Origin: Bradyrhizobium canariense
GTDB lineage: Bacteria > Pseudomonadota > Alphaproteobacteria > Rhizobiales > Xanthobacteraceae
NCBI RefSeq assembly: GCF_900105125.1
Contig: NZ_LT629750.1
Span: forward strand, 1,674,001-1,738,000
Direction: 5' to 3'
Length of the DNA: 64,000 nucleotides
Below are positions 15,871-23,790 of the stretch, one piece after another; positions within the stretch are counted from its first letter, which is position 1, and every line of letters starts with the position of its first letter. A program made the translations under genes and the position numbers. Under the pieces are notes generated by a model. The model saw only the letters and a program-made list of their open reading frames with translations. It was not told the origin of the DNA and did not search any database.

Positions 15871-16170
15871 ATGATCGTCGTGACCGGCAGCATTACCGCG
15901 CGCCATGATTCGTTCGACGAGATCAGAAAACTGAGCCTTGAGCATGTGCATCGCTCGCGAAAAGAGCCTGGATGCATATTTCACGCCGTGCAGATCGACT
16001 GCGAAAACCCGCTGCGGCTGGTGTTCATTGAACAATGGGCCGACCGTGCCGCGCTGCAGGCCCATTTCGCGGTGCCGGCTTCCCGCGAATTCGTGCGCGC
16101 GCTGCAACCGCTCGCCGCGGCGGCTACGACCCTCGAACTCTACGATGCGACCAGGTTGGAAAAATTGTAA
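15871..16170 (+). CDS. Antibiotic biosynthesis monooxygenase (ABM/YgiN-like) family protein
   Basis: 99 residues, one ferredoxin-like ABM domain: VVTGSITARHDSFDEIRKLS, EPGCIFHAVQIDCENPLRLV, FIEQWADRAALQAHFAVPAS. Such proteins are dimeric, cofactor-free monooxygenases acting on quinols, or heme-degrading relatives; the typical E-QW-A-HF pattern is present. Ribosome site GGCGGGAG about 8 bases upstream. It follows the DUF2161 gene by 34 bases on the same strand and may share its transcript. Confidence 0.85.
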   Translation: MIVVTGSITARHDSFDEIRKLSLEHVHRSRKEPGCIFHAVQIDCENPLRLVFIEQWADRAALQAHFAVPASREFVRALQPLAAAATTLELYDATRLEKL

Positions 16171-16254
16171 TGCATAGCTGTATTGCCATGCCAATTTCAT
16201 ATTGCAATGCAACATGTGTGCTTTTAGGTAGTGCCGCATCACAGTGAGGCCCCG

Positions 16255-16557
16255 ATGAGCGAAGACTGGAATACGAAGTACGGAACCCGGCGCGTGCGGC
16301 GCGACCCGCCGACGCTGGATGAGGCTATTTTCGCGGCCATCGGCATCACCGACGATCAGGAAGCACAGGCCGAGATCGCGGCATCCCTGATGGGGCTGCC
16401 GCTCGAAACCGTGCTGCCCGAAGTGAAGAAGGTCGCACGCACGGCCGCGCGCTCGGCGACACGGGTGATCGCGGGCGAACAAGGCGCTCAGCGCTCGATC
16501 GTGGTCGAGCGTCGCGTCGTCAGGAAATTCGGCAACGACAAGCGCACCGGGACCTGA
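16255..16557 (+). CDS. Conserved hypothetical protein
   Basis: 100 residues from the ATG at 16255 (GAGG site 5-8 bases upstream); an in-frame start 24 bases earlier lacks one. Soluble: an acidic helical middle (DEAIFAAIGITDDQEAQAEI) and a basic C-terminus (SIVVERRVVRKFGNDKRTGT). No motif that I recognise. Probably a conserved rhizobial orphan. Confidence 0.6.
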   Translation: MSEDWNTKYGTRRVRRDPPTLDEAIFAAIGITDDQEAQAEIAASLMGLPLETVLPEVKKVARTAARSATRVIAGEQGAQRSIVVERRVVRKFGNDKRTGT

Positions 16558-16629
16558 CGCGGGTCGATCCGTTTGAGCTGCTGGTTGATCCGAGATCGGT
16601 CAATAGGCCCCCCGGGCGACTGGCTTCGG

Positions 16630-17250
16630 TCAGGCCGCCCGGCCCCAGCCATACATTCGCAACAGCATCCCCCAATACGCCCGGTTGAAACCGGCGATGG
16701 CGTTTGCCGCATCGATCGCGCTTGCGATCGCGGGTAATGCAGATGCTGGCTGACCTTGCCTGGTGAGATCGATCGTCCCGGTGGATTCGCCGTGGCGGAA
16801 GGCCAGATGCGCACCGAACTTGTGCGCCAATGCCCGCATCGCGTCATTCTGCGCGCCCGTGGTGATCCGCAGGCTCCGGTAGCCCTTCGCGCGCGCGTCG
16901 GCGATCAGTTTTCGGAACAGGATGCTGCCGACGCCACACCGCCGTACCGAGGCTTCCACGCTGAACGCGATTTCCGGCTGCGAATCCGGCGATTGCTCGG
17001 GCGGATGCAATTCTGCAGCGCCACGCACCACACCGTCCTCCAGATAGGCGATGATAACAGTGCCATCATCGGCGCATTTCCGGGCGTAACGTTCGATGAA
17101 ACGGTCGTCCATGAAGCCGTGAAAGCGGTCATGACGGCTTGCCCGGTCGAGCCGCAAAAGATGATCGCGCAGCAGCGGTAGTTCTTGCCGGCGCAGCGTC
17201 CGGACGCTGCCTTTAGCGCGCGTCGAACCAGTCGTGTCTTCGTGGTGCAA
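16630..17250 (-). CDS. GNAT family N-acetyltransferase
   Basis: 206 residues. The acetyl-CoA core shows VRGAAELHPP (strand 4), then VRRCGVGSILFRKLIADARA with the Q/RxxGxG/A-type loop (here RRCGVGS) and YRSLRITTGAQNDAMRALAHKFG. Substrate unknown. The start is taken as TTG 17250 because GGGGAG lies 8-13 bases upstream; the ATG five bases earlier is in another frame and gives no sensible protein. The C-terminus ends in an Arg/Trp-rich tail. Confidence 0.85.
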   Translation of the reverse strand: MHHEDTTGSTRAKGSVRTLRRQELPLLRDHLLRLDRASRHDRFHGFMDDRFIERYARKCADDGTVIIAYLEDGVVRGAAELHPPEQSPDSQPEIAFSVEASVRRCGVGSILFRKLIADARAKGYRSLRITTGAQNDAMRALAHKFGAHLAFRHGESTGTIDLTRQGQPASALPAIASAIDAANAIAGFNRAYWGMLLRMYGWGRAA

Positions 17251-17395
17251 GTCATAACTCCCCGTGGATAGCCCTCGAGGAGGCGTCGAATCCCTAGACC
17301 TCTGATATTGTGCATCGCAGCACGAATTTCAAGATCGCGATCTGAGGTTACGGCAGCTATCACGGGATGTTGGTTAAGGCCGTGCGCACCGGCTG

Positions 17396-17794
17396 TCAGA
17401 GCACCATTTGCGTCTGCGTCACTATCGCGACAAGCTTGCCCTCCCCGGTCTCTAGCCGGGTTTGCCAGACCTGGGTACGCCGTCCCCGATGCACCGGCGT
17501 TGCGGTCGCGATGATCGTCATGCCTTCCTTGGCGCCGCCGATAAAGTTGGTCTTGCTCTCGATCGTCGCCGTTCCCTTGGCATCCTCGGGCAAATTGATC
17601 ACGGTCGCCGCGGCGCCAACCGAATCCGCGAATGCCATGACCGCTCCGCCATGGATCGTATGGTTGAGGGTGCACAGGTCGGGCCGCACCAGCATCCGTG
17701 CCACCACGCGGTCTTTTTCCGCCTCGACGAAGGTTACCCCCTTCAATTCGGCAAACGGCATTTTCATCGACTGGATTTTTTCAAGCAGCGTCAT
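17396..17794 (-). CDS. PaaI-like hotdog-fold thioesterase
   Basis: 132 residues, the usual size of a hotdog thioesterase. The active-site helix LNHTIHGGAVMAFADSVGAA (Asn44, His48-Gly-Gly, Asp57) is intact, followed by ATIESKTNFIGGAKEGMTII, strands that shape the acyl-CoA site. It likely hydrolyses an aryl- or acyl-CoA thioester in the cytoplasm. There is no paa or beta-oxidation gene nearby to indicate the substrate. Confidence 0.88.
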   Translation of the reverse strand: MTLLEKIQSMKMPFAELKGVTFVEAEKDRVVARMLVRPDLCTLNHTIHGGAVMAFADSVGAAATVINLPEDAKGTATIESKTNFIGGAKEGMTIIATATPVHRGRRTQVWQTRLETGEGKLVAIVTQTQMVL

Positions 17795-17972
17795 GATCCC
17801 TGATTTCCTCGCGTTTTTCTTTTTCCAGCCTCGTAGGTGATACGCCGGATATGAAAATCACCATAGCCGCTTGCGATGCGGTGGTGCGAGAGGGGTTTGG
17901 GAGGATACCCATCTGCCAGGCTTCAACGACTTTTGGGGAATGTATCGGTGCCGCGAGGGATAAGACGTGAAC

Positions 17973-18182
17973 TCAATCCTTCAACGTAAATTTCTTGCGC
18001 AACTCGGCCGCGATCTTGTCAGCGAGTTCCTGCACGTTTCTCGAATGCTTTGGCGCAGTAACCACAGTCGGGCGCCAGCCGAGAATTGGATCTCTGCGCA
18101 CTGATACGAATACACCGCCGATCACGAGTCTCTGAAGGATCATTTCTTCGAGCTCGACGTCGGTCTTTCCTTCTTTTTCCAC
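17973..18182 (-). CDS. Small hypothetical protein
   Basis: 69 residues from a GTG start at 18182, with GGGA about 8 bases upstream. Pattern: an acidic N-terminus (KTDVELEEMILQRLV), a short beta-like middle (GGVFVSVRRDPILGWRPTVV) and an Arg/Lys C-terminal helix. A shorter form from ATG 18143 is possible. No family recognised, and no obvious operon partner. Confidence 0.5.
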   Translation of the reverse strand: MEKEGKTDVELEEMILQRLVIGGVFVSVRRDPILGWRPTVVTAPKHSRNVQELADKIAAELRKKFTLKD

Positions 18183-18262
18183 GGGATCCCGTTCTTCGCC
18201 CGTTGAGAATTATCGGCTAAAAATTTGACGATTTTGCGAATTTTCCGCGCCAGGGAAGCCGG

Positions 18263-18820
18263 CTACCAACCACGTTGACCGAACCCGGCTCTGGTTGCTT
18301 GGGCAATACGTCCTGCGGGGGCAGACGCTCCACTCTGCCTCGGCGCGGGCTCATTCGGCTTGCGGTGGCTCTCGCCAAGCGGCGACGGCGTCCAGCCCTC
18401 CAGATCGCCGCTCGGCCAAAACAACAGAACAAAACCGAGCACAACGTTGATCAGCAAACCAACAATCGTTCCCTGATGAGAGTGTCCGATCGACCATGAA
18501 GGAATCTTGATCGCAACAAGGCGGTCAACGATGGCGATCGCGATCCATGCCGGAATAACGCACACGGGATCCCATCCGATATCGCGGATGCGAATCGCCT
18601 GCAGGGAAAAAGTGGCAAAGAAAAAAATGACGCCCGTAACGATCACCGGCCACGTCATCAAATCATCTGCGGACAAATGAATGCCCTTCGGGGTGTGCTC
18701 GAACATATAACCGGCAACCGCAAACGCGATGGCGGTCATGACCAGGGCCAGGCCGATCGTAATCAGGAAAAAGTACAGCCGGCCGATCCGAGCATTAAAA
18801 CCGAACAGGAAACCCAACAT
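18263..18820 (-). CDS. DUF805 family inner-membrane protein
   Basis: 185 residues from ATG 18820, preceded by GGATGAG; an in-frame start seven codons earlier would begin inside that site. It opens with the family mark GFLFGFNARIGRLYFF, then has about four hydrophobic segments (near residues 15-40, 60-78, 90-103, 115-135) and RIRDIGWDP between. The C-terminal 45 residues are hydrophilic and Pro/Ser/Arg-rich, so probably a cytoplasmic tail. DUF805 proteins are small membrane proteins of unknown role. Confidence 0.8.
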   Translation of the reverse strand: MLGFLFGFNARIGRLYFFLITIGLALVMTAIAFAVAGYMFEHTPKGIHLSADDLMTWPVIVTGVIFFFATFSLQAIRIRDIGWDPVCVIPAWIAIAIVDRLVAIKIPSWSIGHSHQGTIVGLLINVVLGFVLLFWPSGDLEGWTPSPLGESHRKPNEPAPRQSGASAPAGRIAQATRAGFGQRGW

Positions 18821-18934
18821 TGGCTCATCCTTTCGAGCCAACTGGACATAAATTGATTTCCGCGCGGTGAACCGCCCTTGGTATCGGGATATTTATGGTT
18901 TCCAATCGCTTGCCGGGTTTGCCGCTTGTTGGGC

Positions 18935-19303
18935 CTAAAGCGGTGAGATCGGCGCGACCGCCGCCAACCGATGAGGCGGTACGCTCAGTGCCTCGCCCAG
19001 GTAAAATATCGCCGATCCCAGCAAGGCGAGCATGACGATCATCAACAACATGTTCATGCGCTCGGGATCGTGTCCACCCTTGTAAATTCTAGGTCTCATT
19101 GTTGGCACTCCCGGTAGGACTGCCCGCAACCAAGTCACGCCGATTGCGCCTTGTTCCGAAGGCGTCACATTAAATCCTCCATGCGATGCAGCAAGTGCAA
19201 TGCGAAATTCACCGCGCACGCAATCAACTTCCCACCGGCTAAGGCCTGGAGCTTCGATCGATACAGTGACACGCGATTTGTTATTCGGCATATCGTCGGC
19301 CAT
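18935..19303 (-). CDS. Hypothetical protein with C-terminal membrane segment
   Basis: 122 residues from ATG 19303, which has GGGAGGG about 10 bases upstream. The N-terminal 67 residues are soluble (SRVTVSIEAPGLSRWEVDC), and one membrane helix follows (MNMLLMIVMLALLGSAIFYL). An internal ATG at 19099 also has a good GGGAG site and would give a 54-residue protein holding only the membrane part, so there may be two products or a different true start. The ATG at 19303 overlaps the divergent start at 19302 within one CATG. No family recognised. Confidence 0.5.
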   Translation of the reverse strand: MADDMPNNKSRVTVSIEAPGLSRWEVDCVRGEFRIALAASHGGFNVTPSEQGAIGVTWLRAVLPGVPTMRPRIYKGGHDPERMNMLLMIVMLALLGSAIFYLGEALSVPPHRLAAVAPISPL

Positions 19304-20096
19304 GCACCAATTCCCTCCCCGCCGGATTGTCTGTCTCACGGAAGAAACCGTGGAAACGCTGTATCTGCTTGGCGAGCAGGACCGTATCGTCGGTGTCTCC
19401 GGTTATGCGGTACGGCCGCCGCAGGTCAGGCGCGAGAAGCCGCGGGTATCGGCGTTTATCTCGGCGGACATCCCGAAAATCCTGGCGCTGCAACCGGACC
19501 TGGTTCTCGCCTTCTCGGACCTTCAGGCCGATATCGTCGCCGATCTCGTCCGCGCCGGCATCGCGATCCATGTCTTCAACCAGCGCGACATCGCCGGCAT
19601 CCTGGCGATGATCCGCACCCTCGGCGCGCTCGTTGGCGCGGCCGAACGTGCCGATCAGCTCGCAACCACCTATGAGAATCGTCTCGCAAACGTCGCGGCG
19701 GTCGCCCGGCCGTCGCCGAAGCCAAACGTCTATTTCGAGGAATGGGATGAGCCCTTGATCAGCGGGATCGGCTGGGTATCCGAACTGATCGAGATCGCCG
19801 GGGGTAAAGACATCCTGTCGAAATTGCGATTTCAGCAGGCTGCGAAAGACCGGATCATTTCACCGGATGTCGTGCGCGACGCCGCGCCGGACGTCATCCT
19901 GGCATCATGGTGCGGCAAGAAGGTTGTGCCAGACAGGATCAAGAACCGACCAGGATGGAACGAGATTCCAGCCGTTCGCGACGATCGCATCGTCGAGATC
20001 AAGTCGGCGCTGATCCTGCAGCCCGGTCCCGCCGCGCTGACCGATGGATTGGATGCGATCGTCGCGGCGCTGTGGCCCGGATCCGTGAAGACGTAG
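19302..20096 (+). CDS. Cobalamin-binding (BtuF/FhuD-fold) protein without signal peptide
   Basis: 264 residues with the class III (helical backbone) metal-receptor fold: RRIVCLTEETVETLYLLGEQ, RIVGVSGYAV, IPKILALQPDLVLAFSDLQA, VFNQRDIAGILAMIRTLG, VYFEEWDEPLISGIGWVSEL, APDVILASWCGKKV, and ALTDGLDAIVAALW. Related proteins bind B12 or siderophore-type ligands for an ABC importer. Here there is no signal peptide and no transporter gene next door, so export or role is uncertain. The start at 19302 has no good ribosome site, but homology begins within eight residues of it. Confidence 0.8.
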   Translation: MHQFPPRRIVCLTEETVETLYLLGEQDRIVGVSGYAVRPPQVRREKPRVSAFISADIPKILALQPDLVLAFSDLQADIVADLVRAGIAIHVFNQRDIAGILAMIRTLGALVGAAERADQLATTYENRLANVAAVARPSPKPNVYFEEWDEPLISGIGWVSELIEIAGGKDILSKLRFQQAAKDRIISPDVVRDAAPDVILASWCGKKVVPDRIKNRPGWNEIPAVRDDRIVEIKSALILQPGPAALTDGLDAIVAALWPGSVKT

Positions 20097-20262
20097 GGTG
20101 GGCAAAGGCGCCGTTCGCGCCGTGCCCACCTATTGAAAACGGCGGGCTTGAGAAATGGTGGGCACGCTCCGCTTTGCCCACCCTACGACTGAATTTCAGC
20201 CGTCATTGCTGTGCAATTGCGAGGAGCGCGGCGACGAAGCAATCCAGACGCCACAGCCTCGT
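20092..20262. repeat. Composite intergenic repeat with long inverted arms
   Basis: CGTAGGGTGGGCAAAGG... just after the stop is mirrored by GCTTTGCCCACCCTACG at about 20172-20188, a 16-17-base pair of arms about 65 bases apart. Shorter internal arms (GTGCCCACC and GGTGGGCAC) lie between them. Next to it, CATTGCTGTGCAATTGCGAG with GACGAAGCAATCCAGAC resembles, from memory, a second common Bradyrhizobium repeat. It fills most of the space between two converging genes and could act as a terminator or mRNA 3'-end element. Confidence 0.7.
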
Positions 20263-20272
20263 AAAGCGTACC

Positions 20273-21553
20273 TCAAGCCTTCTCCACCCCGCACCATTCT
20301 GCGATGAACAGCGCGGTGGCCTTGGTTGATTTTCGCAGCGAGTCGAGATCGACATATTCGTTGAAGCCGTGCATCGCCGCACCGCTGGCGCCGAAGCACA
20401 GGCTGGGAATGTTGTAGTTCAAGCCGTAAAACCGGGTGTCGGTGAGCGCCGTGAACACCAGATCCTGCACCGCGCCGCCATAAACCGCAGTAAAGGCCTT
20501 GCCGAACGCGGCTTCCGGCGCCGCTGAATCCTTCAACTCATAACCTTCCGACAGGAATCCGGACCATTCCACGCTGGGCGGGTTGTTGGAGAGAAAGCGA
20601 TGGTCGCGCGCCGCGGCCGAGACGCAGGCGAGGATTTCGTTTTGGCAATCGGCGACCGACCAGCCCGGCAAAATAGCGATGCGGCAATCGACGTCGCACC
20701 AAGCAGGTACACTGGAAGCCCAGTCGCCGCCCTTGATGATGCCGGGATTGAAATTGATCGGGTGCGTCAGCGCCTTGAAATGAACGTCGCTTTTCGCGCG
20801 CTCGTTCCATTCGGCTTCCAGTTTTTCCAGCGCGTGAATCAGATGATAGGCCGCGGTGATCGCATTGGAGCCGGAGCCGGCTTCGAACACATGCACCGGA
20901 AAGCCGCGCACCCTCAGGCGAAACCAGATCACACCGACCTGGGAGCGCACCATCTTGCCGCCGGTGGGCTCAGGGATGAAGCAGGCATCGGCACGGTAGC
21001 CGCGCTGCAAGGTCGAGAGCGCACCGACACCCGTGCTTTCTTCCTCGATCACGGATTGAAAGTGGATCCGCGCCGTCGGCTTGAGGCCTGCGGCCTTGAT
21101 CGCGTCGAGCGCATAGAGCGCGCCGATGGTGCCGGACTTCATGTCGCAGGCGCCGCGGCCGTACATCCGACCCTCCTTCACCACGGGCGAAAACGGCGGC
21201 GTCTCCCACATATCGAGCGGGCCGGTTGGAACCACGTCGCAATGGCCCTGCAGGATTAGCGACTTTCCGCCATTCGATGACGGCCGGTAGGTCCCCACCA
21301 CCGTGCGCGCTTTTGAAAAATCATGCTCGATCGGGCCAAAACCGCGCAGGTCTTTCAGATCATCGACGTCAATGTGCCAGTCGTCGACCTCATAATCACG
21401 CTGGCGCAAGAGATCGCCGATCATGTCCTGGCATGGGCCTTCCGCGCCGCGGATGGAGGGAATCGCGACAAAATCCCGCGTCGTCGCAAGCTGCGCGTCG
21501 AAATTGGCCTCGACGGCGTCGAGGATTTTACGGCTGGTATCGGTGGCATTCAT
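20273..21553 (-). CDS. M20 family ArgE/DapE-like deacylase
   Basis: 426 residues. Zinc-peptidase marks are complete: LQGHCDVVPTG (first metal His/Asp region), YGRGACDMKSG (bridging Asp), VIEEESTGVGAL (catalytic and metal Glu), and a late AAMHGFNEYVDLDSL (metal His). A lid/dimerisation domain lies at about 190-310. The family removes N-acyl groups from amino acids (acetylornithine, succinyl-diaminopimelate and others); this longer subtype (about 425 residues) is usually annotated only as ArgE/DapE family, and no arg or dap genes are near. ATG 21553 is chosen because homology starts soon after. Confidence 0.88.
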   Translation of the reverse strand: MNATDTSRKILDAVEANFDAQLATTRDFVAIPSIRGAEGPCQDMIGDLLRQRDYEVDDWHIDVDDLKDLRGFGPIEHDFSKARTVVGTYRPSSNGGKSLILQGHCDVVPTGPLDMWETPPFSPVVKEGRMYGRGACDMKSGTIGALYALDAIKAAGLKPTARIHFQSVIEEESTGVGALSTLQRGYRADACFIPEPTGGKMVRSQVGVIWFRLRVRGFPVHVFEAGSGSNAITAAYHLIHALEKLEAEWNERAKSDVHFKALTHPINFNPGIIKGGDWASSVPAWCDVDCRIAILPGWSVADCQNEILACVSAAARDHRFLSNNPPSVEWSGFLSEGYELKDSAAPEAAFGKAFTAVYGGAVQDLVFTALTDTRFYGLNYNIPSLCFGASGAAMHGFNEYVDLDSLRKSTKATALFIAEWCGVEKA

Positions 21554-21709
21554 GGCATCATTTTCCCTGTCATCGACGGTGTCGCGAAGATCGCACTGCC
21601 ACAATCAAATCATACTTTGTGAGGCTTTGCAGGGTTTTGGATCGCTTTCAGAATCGGGAGGACGCCAATACAGTGTGTGGCAACCCGGAGCGATTGATCG
21701 GAACATCGG

Positions 21710-21862
21710 ATGCCAATCAGCCGAAATATTCTGTTCCTCATTATCGGGGCGTTGATCGTTGGGGTCGGTGTGCTCGGCTACAACCTTTACCAGACCAAGA
21801 AGCAGCCCGAGGGGTTGCAAATCAATGTCGGCCCGAACGGACTGAAGATACAAAACAAGTGA
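21710..21862 (+). CDS. 50-residue single-pass membrane protein
   Basis: Reads MPISRNILFLIIGALIVGVG..., a 17-18-residue hydrophobic helix, then YNLYQTKKQPEG and a polar tail ending INVGPNGLKIQNK. One membrane segment with an Arg at the N-side and Lys-rich C-side. A GGAACATCGG stretch precedes the ATG. From memory, near-identical small proteins occur in Bradyrhizobium. Function unknown. It ends 6 bases before the possible GTG start of the next gene, so the two are probably co-translated. Confidence 0.65.
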   Translation: MPISRNILFLIIGALIVGVGVLGYNLYQTKKQPEGLQINVGPNGLKIQNK

Positions 21863-21868
21863 GAGAAC

Positions 21869-22138
21869 GTGCCGATCATGATGACCTCACGCAATAAACT
21901 CCTTTCGATTCTGCTGCTCAGCGGTCTCGCGGTGCCGGCGTTTGCAGGTATTGCCTTGGCTGATCAGGTCGGGCGAGAACAGGACATCGTCAATTTGCGG
22001 TTGGGTCAGCGCATCCGCGTCGATGACGGAACCTGTCCCGCAGGCCAGGTCAAGGAAGTCTCCGGCGCCAAGATGAGTTCAGCCGGCGTTGTCCGGACGC
22101 GAAAATGCGTTCCGCGATTGGGTGCCAAAACCAAATAG
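21869..22138 (+). CDS. Small secreted protein of unknown function
   Basis: Up to 89 residues. The start may be GTG 21869 (GAGAGA just upstream) or ATG 21878/21881. Signal peptide with a hydrophobic core LLSILLLSGLAVPAFAGIALA. The mature part (REQDIVNLRLGQRIRVDDGT, CPAGQVKEVSGAKM, VRTRKCVPRL) has two cysteines placed to make one disulfide. The LRLGQR..VDDGTCPAGQVKEV pattern is, from memory, a conserved rhizobial family without a function. Directly follows the 50-residue membrane protein. Confidence 0.7.
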   Translation: MPIMMTSRNKLLSILLLSGLAVPAFAGIALADQVGREQDIVNLRLGQRIRVDDGTCPAGQVKEVSGAKMSSAGVVRTRKCVPRLGAKTK

Positions 22139-22189
22139 ACGGATTGCCGCAGCGGTCCGCACCGACATGCCGCATTCAGTGGCAGATGC

Positions 22190-22570
22190 CTAATCCAGCG
22201 GCTCGAACATGCACTGCAAGGTTGGCTTCGCAATCTTCGTGAAGGTCGCGCCGATCTGGGAACGTTTCGCTGGCGGCACCCAATCGGTCTCGATGTTCGG
22301 CACGCCCGTCTCGCTGATACCGCGCAGCAACGCCTGACGAAGGTCGCTGTCTTCGACGGAGGCAACCGCATAATCGTGCAGGCAGCCACAAACGGATTCG
22401 GGATGCGCCCAACGTCCGGCCATTTGCGGCGCGCATAGCCGCACGAAATCCTCGCGCGGATCCTGCAAATGCACGGAACGGATCTGAACTGGGACTTGTG
22501 CTTGGGCCTGCGCCGAACTGATCACAATGACGGGAGCAACCGCCGCAGCAATAAAAATATGAAAAAACAT
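22190..22570 (-). CDS. Secreted hypothetical protein with conserved cysteines
   Basis: 126 residues; signal peptide with cleavage near AQAQ at about residue 24. The mature domain has Cys residues in RLCAPQM, SVCGCLHDYA and LQCMFEP and is mostly alpha-helical (EDSDLRQALLRGISE). An AAGG site lies 6-9 bases before the ATG. No family recognised. It lies on the opposite strand to the preceding small genes and directly downstream of the first 53-residue peptide gene. Confidence 0.6.
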   Translation of the reverse strand: MFFHIFIAAAVAPVIVISSAQAQAQVPVQIRSVHLQDPREDFVRLCAPQMAGRWAHPESVCGCLHDYAVASVEDSDLRQALLRGISETGVPNIETDWVPPAKRSQIGATFTKIAKPTLQCMFEPLD

Positions 22571-22612
22571 AATAGCCTTGCCGCTAGTTTCTTTTGTTAG
22601 CCGAGACGTGTC

Positions 22613-22774
22613 TCAGCGGGTCGCGACGACGATGACTTGTGGGGCCGAAGTTGCGATCGACGAACCATTGTAGACGAAGGTGCCAACGCCAGGCAGGCCA
22701 CCGTCCGATATGCCTGCGATCGAAGGACCGGTCAGGGCGAAAGCGAAGACAACGATGAAGCTCAGGGTTCGCAT
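22613..22774 (-). CDS. 53-residue secreted peptide, paralog 1
   Basis: Reads MRTLSFIVVFAFALTGPSIA as a signal peptide, then GISDGGLPGVGTFVYNGSSI and a hydrophobic tail ending VVVATR-like residues. GGAGA ribosome site about 7 bases upstream. It has the same length as, and about 29 of 53 residues identical to, the peptide at 23054-23215, which confirms both as genes. After cleavage only about 30 residues would remain, with the motif DG-LPG-GTF-YNGS. Function unknown. Confidence 0.7.
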   Translation of the reverse strand: MRTLSFIVVFAFALTGPSIAGISDGGLPGVGTFVYNGSSIATSAPQVIVVATR

Positions 22775-23053
22775 TGACGGTCTCCGGGTTTTCGCCGACG
22801 GCTTTCCGCCGTTTCGTTGTTGGTTTCATAGACAGTCGCCGTTTCGGGATGTCTGCGCGCGGCCGGAAAATGGTTTCGTGGCCCGGGAGAATTGTTTCGT
22901 CGCCAACATCCGACGAAATAATCGCCAGAAAAACTCAATGGATTCAGACCAATGCGATCAAGATCGTTCGAAATCGTTTGCGCCGCAAAATCAGCTCAAA
23001 ATCGAAGCACGATAGCGTGACTGACGATGCTCCATTGGACGAATCGCAATCGC

Positions 23054-23215
23054 TCAATGGCCTAGCGCAGCCACAACTGTAGGTGCCGGGGTCAGAATCG
23101 GAGACCCGTTATAGGTGAAGGTACCTGCACCAGGCAGGTCGCCATCGGCCGAGCCCGCCAGCGAAGGTCCGGTTAGCAGTAAAACCAGCGCAATGATGTA
23201 GCTGAGGGCGCGCAT
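23054..23215 (-). CDS. 53-residue secreted peptide, paralog 2
   Basis: Reads MRALSYIIALVLLLTGPSLA as a signal peptide, then GSADGDLPGAGTFTYNGSPI and ends VVAALGH. GGAGA site about 7 bases upstream. Same strand and length as paralog 1 at 22613-22774, from which it is separated by about 280 bases with no gene. Conservation is strongest in the LTGPS cleavage region and DG-LPG-GTF-YNGS. Its start lies well inside a longer open frame, but the paralog fixes the true start. Confidence 0.7.
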   Translation of the reverse strand: MRALSYIIALVLLLTGPSLAGSADGDLPGAGTFTYNGSPILTPAPTVVAALGH

Positions 23216-23424
23216 CGCCGTCTCCATCGTCTGTCCAGCAATAAGACGCCCTGGAAGCGCCGATGGTTCGAGCCCCGTGCGTTTTTTAACCTTTCTCTGC
23301 TTGAGACGCCGTGATCGACGACTTTGAACCAAAGACGGTCGCGCTCGACTTAAAATCTCGACGACGTGCAACCTTTCTGAACGGTTGTGCGTTGTGATCA
23401 TCCTTCAGCGGAGGAGGCTCTGTC

Positions 23425-23775
23425 GTGGGCACTGGCAACATCGGCGTTGGCAAGACCCCCTCGACCCGCAAATCTGGTCAGCCGCTCGTCAAGCGTTTGC
23501 TTGGGAGCGACTTACCTGAACTGCGGATCGACAATCAAAATCCCTTGCAGAACCCTTTGCAGAATCCCTCGCAACCCTTACGGGCGGATCGCAAGGTTTG
23601 CGGTGCGATGGCGGAGCAACGCGGCGACAGCGGCCGCGGGCACCAATCGGCGCCGCAGAAACTGGTCCATTTGGTGGGCTGCCGCGAGTCAAACGGTGAA
23701 TCCAAGACTCGCAGTGAATCTGAGGCCCGCCCTGAGTTCCCGATAAGCCCAGAGCGCGCGAAGAGACAGGTCTGA
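23425..23775 (+). CDS. Doubtful hypothetical protein
   Basis: 116-residue frame from a GTG with a very good GGAGGAGG site 7-14 bases upstream. The product is hydrophilic and of low complexity (NPLQNPLQNPSQPLR at about 39-53, then SKTRSESEARPE). No family, no signal peptide, and the amino-acid make-up is unusual for this genome. Either a fast-evolving or disordered protein, or a false frame. The repeat CTTTGCAGAA/CCTTGCAGAA units near 23543-23570 suggest simple-repeat growth. Confidence 0.3.
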   Translation: MGTGNIGVGKTPSTRKSGQPLVKRLLGSDLPELRIDNQNPLQNPLQNPSQPLRADRKVCGAMAEQRGDSGRGHQSAPQKLVHLVGCRESNGESKTRSESEARPEFPISPERAKRQV

Positions 23776-23790
23776 GGCCGGATGTTCCGG

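Noticed and set aside
23240..23300. GGTTCGAGCCCC resembling a tRNA T-arm
   Set aside because: No matching acceptor, D or anticodon arms could be found around it. No tRNA called in the window.
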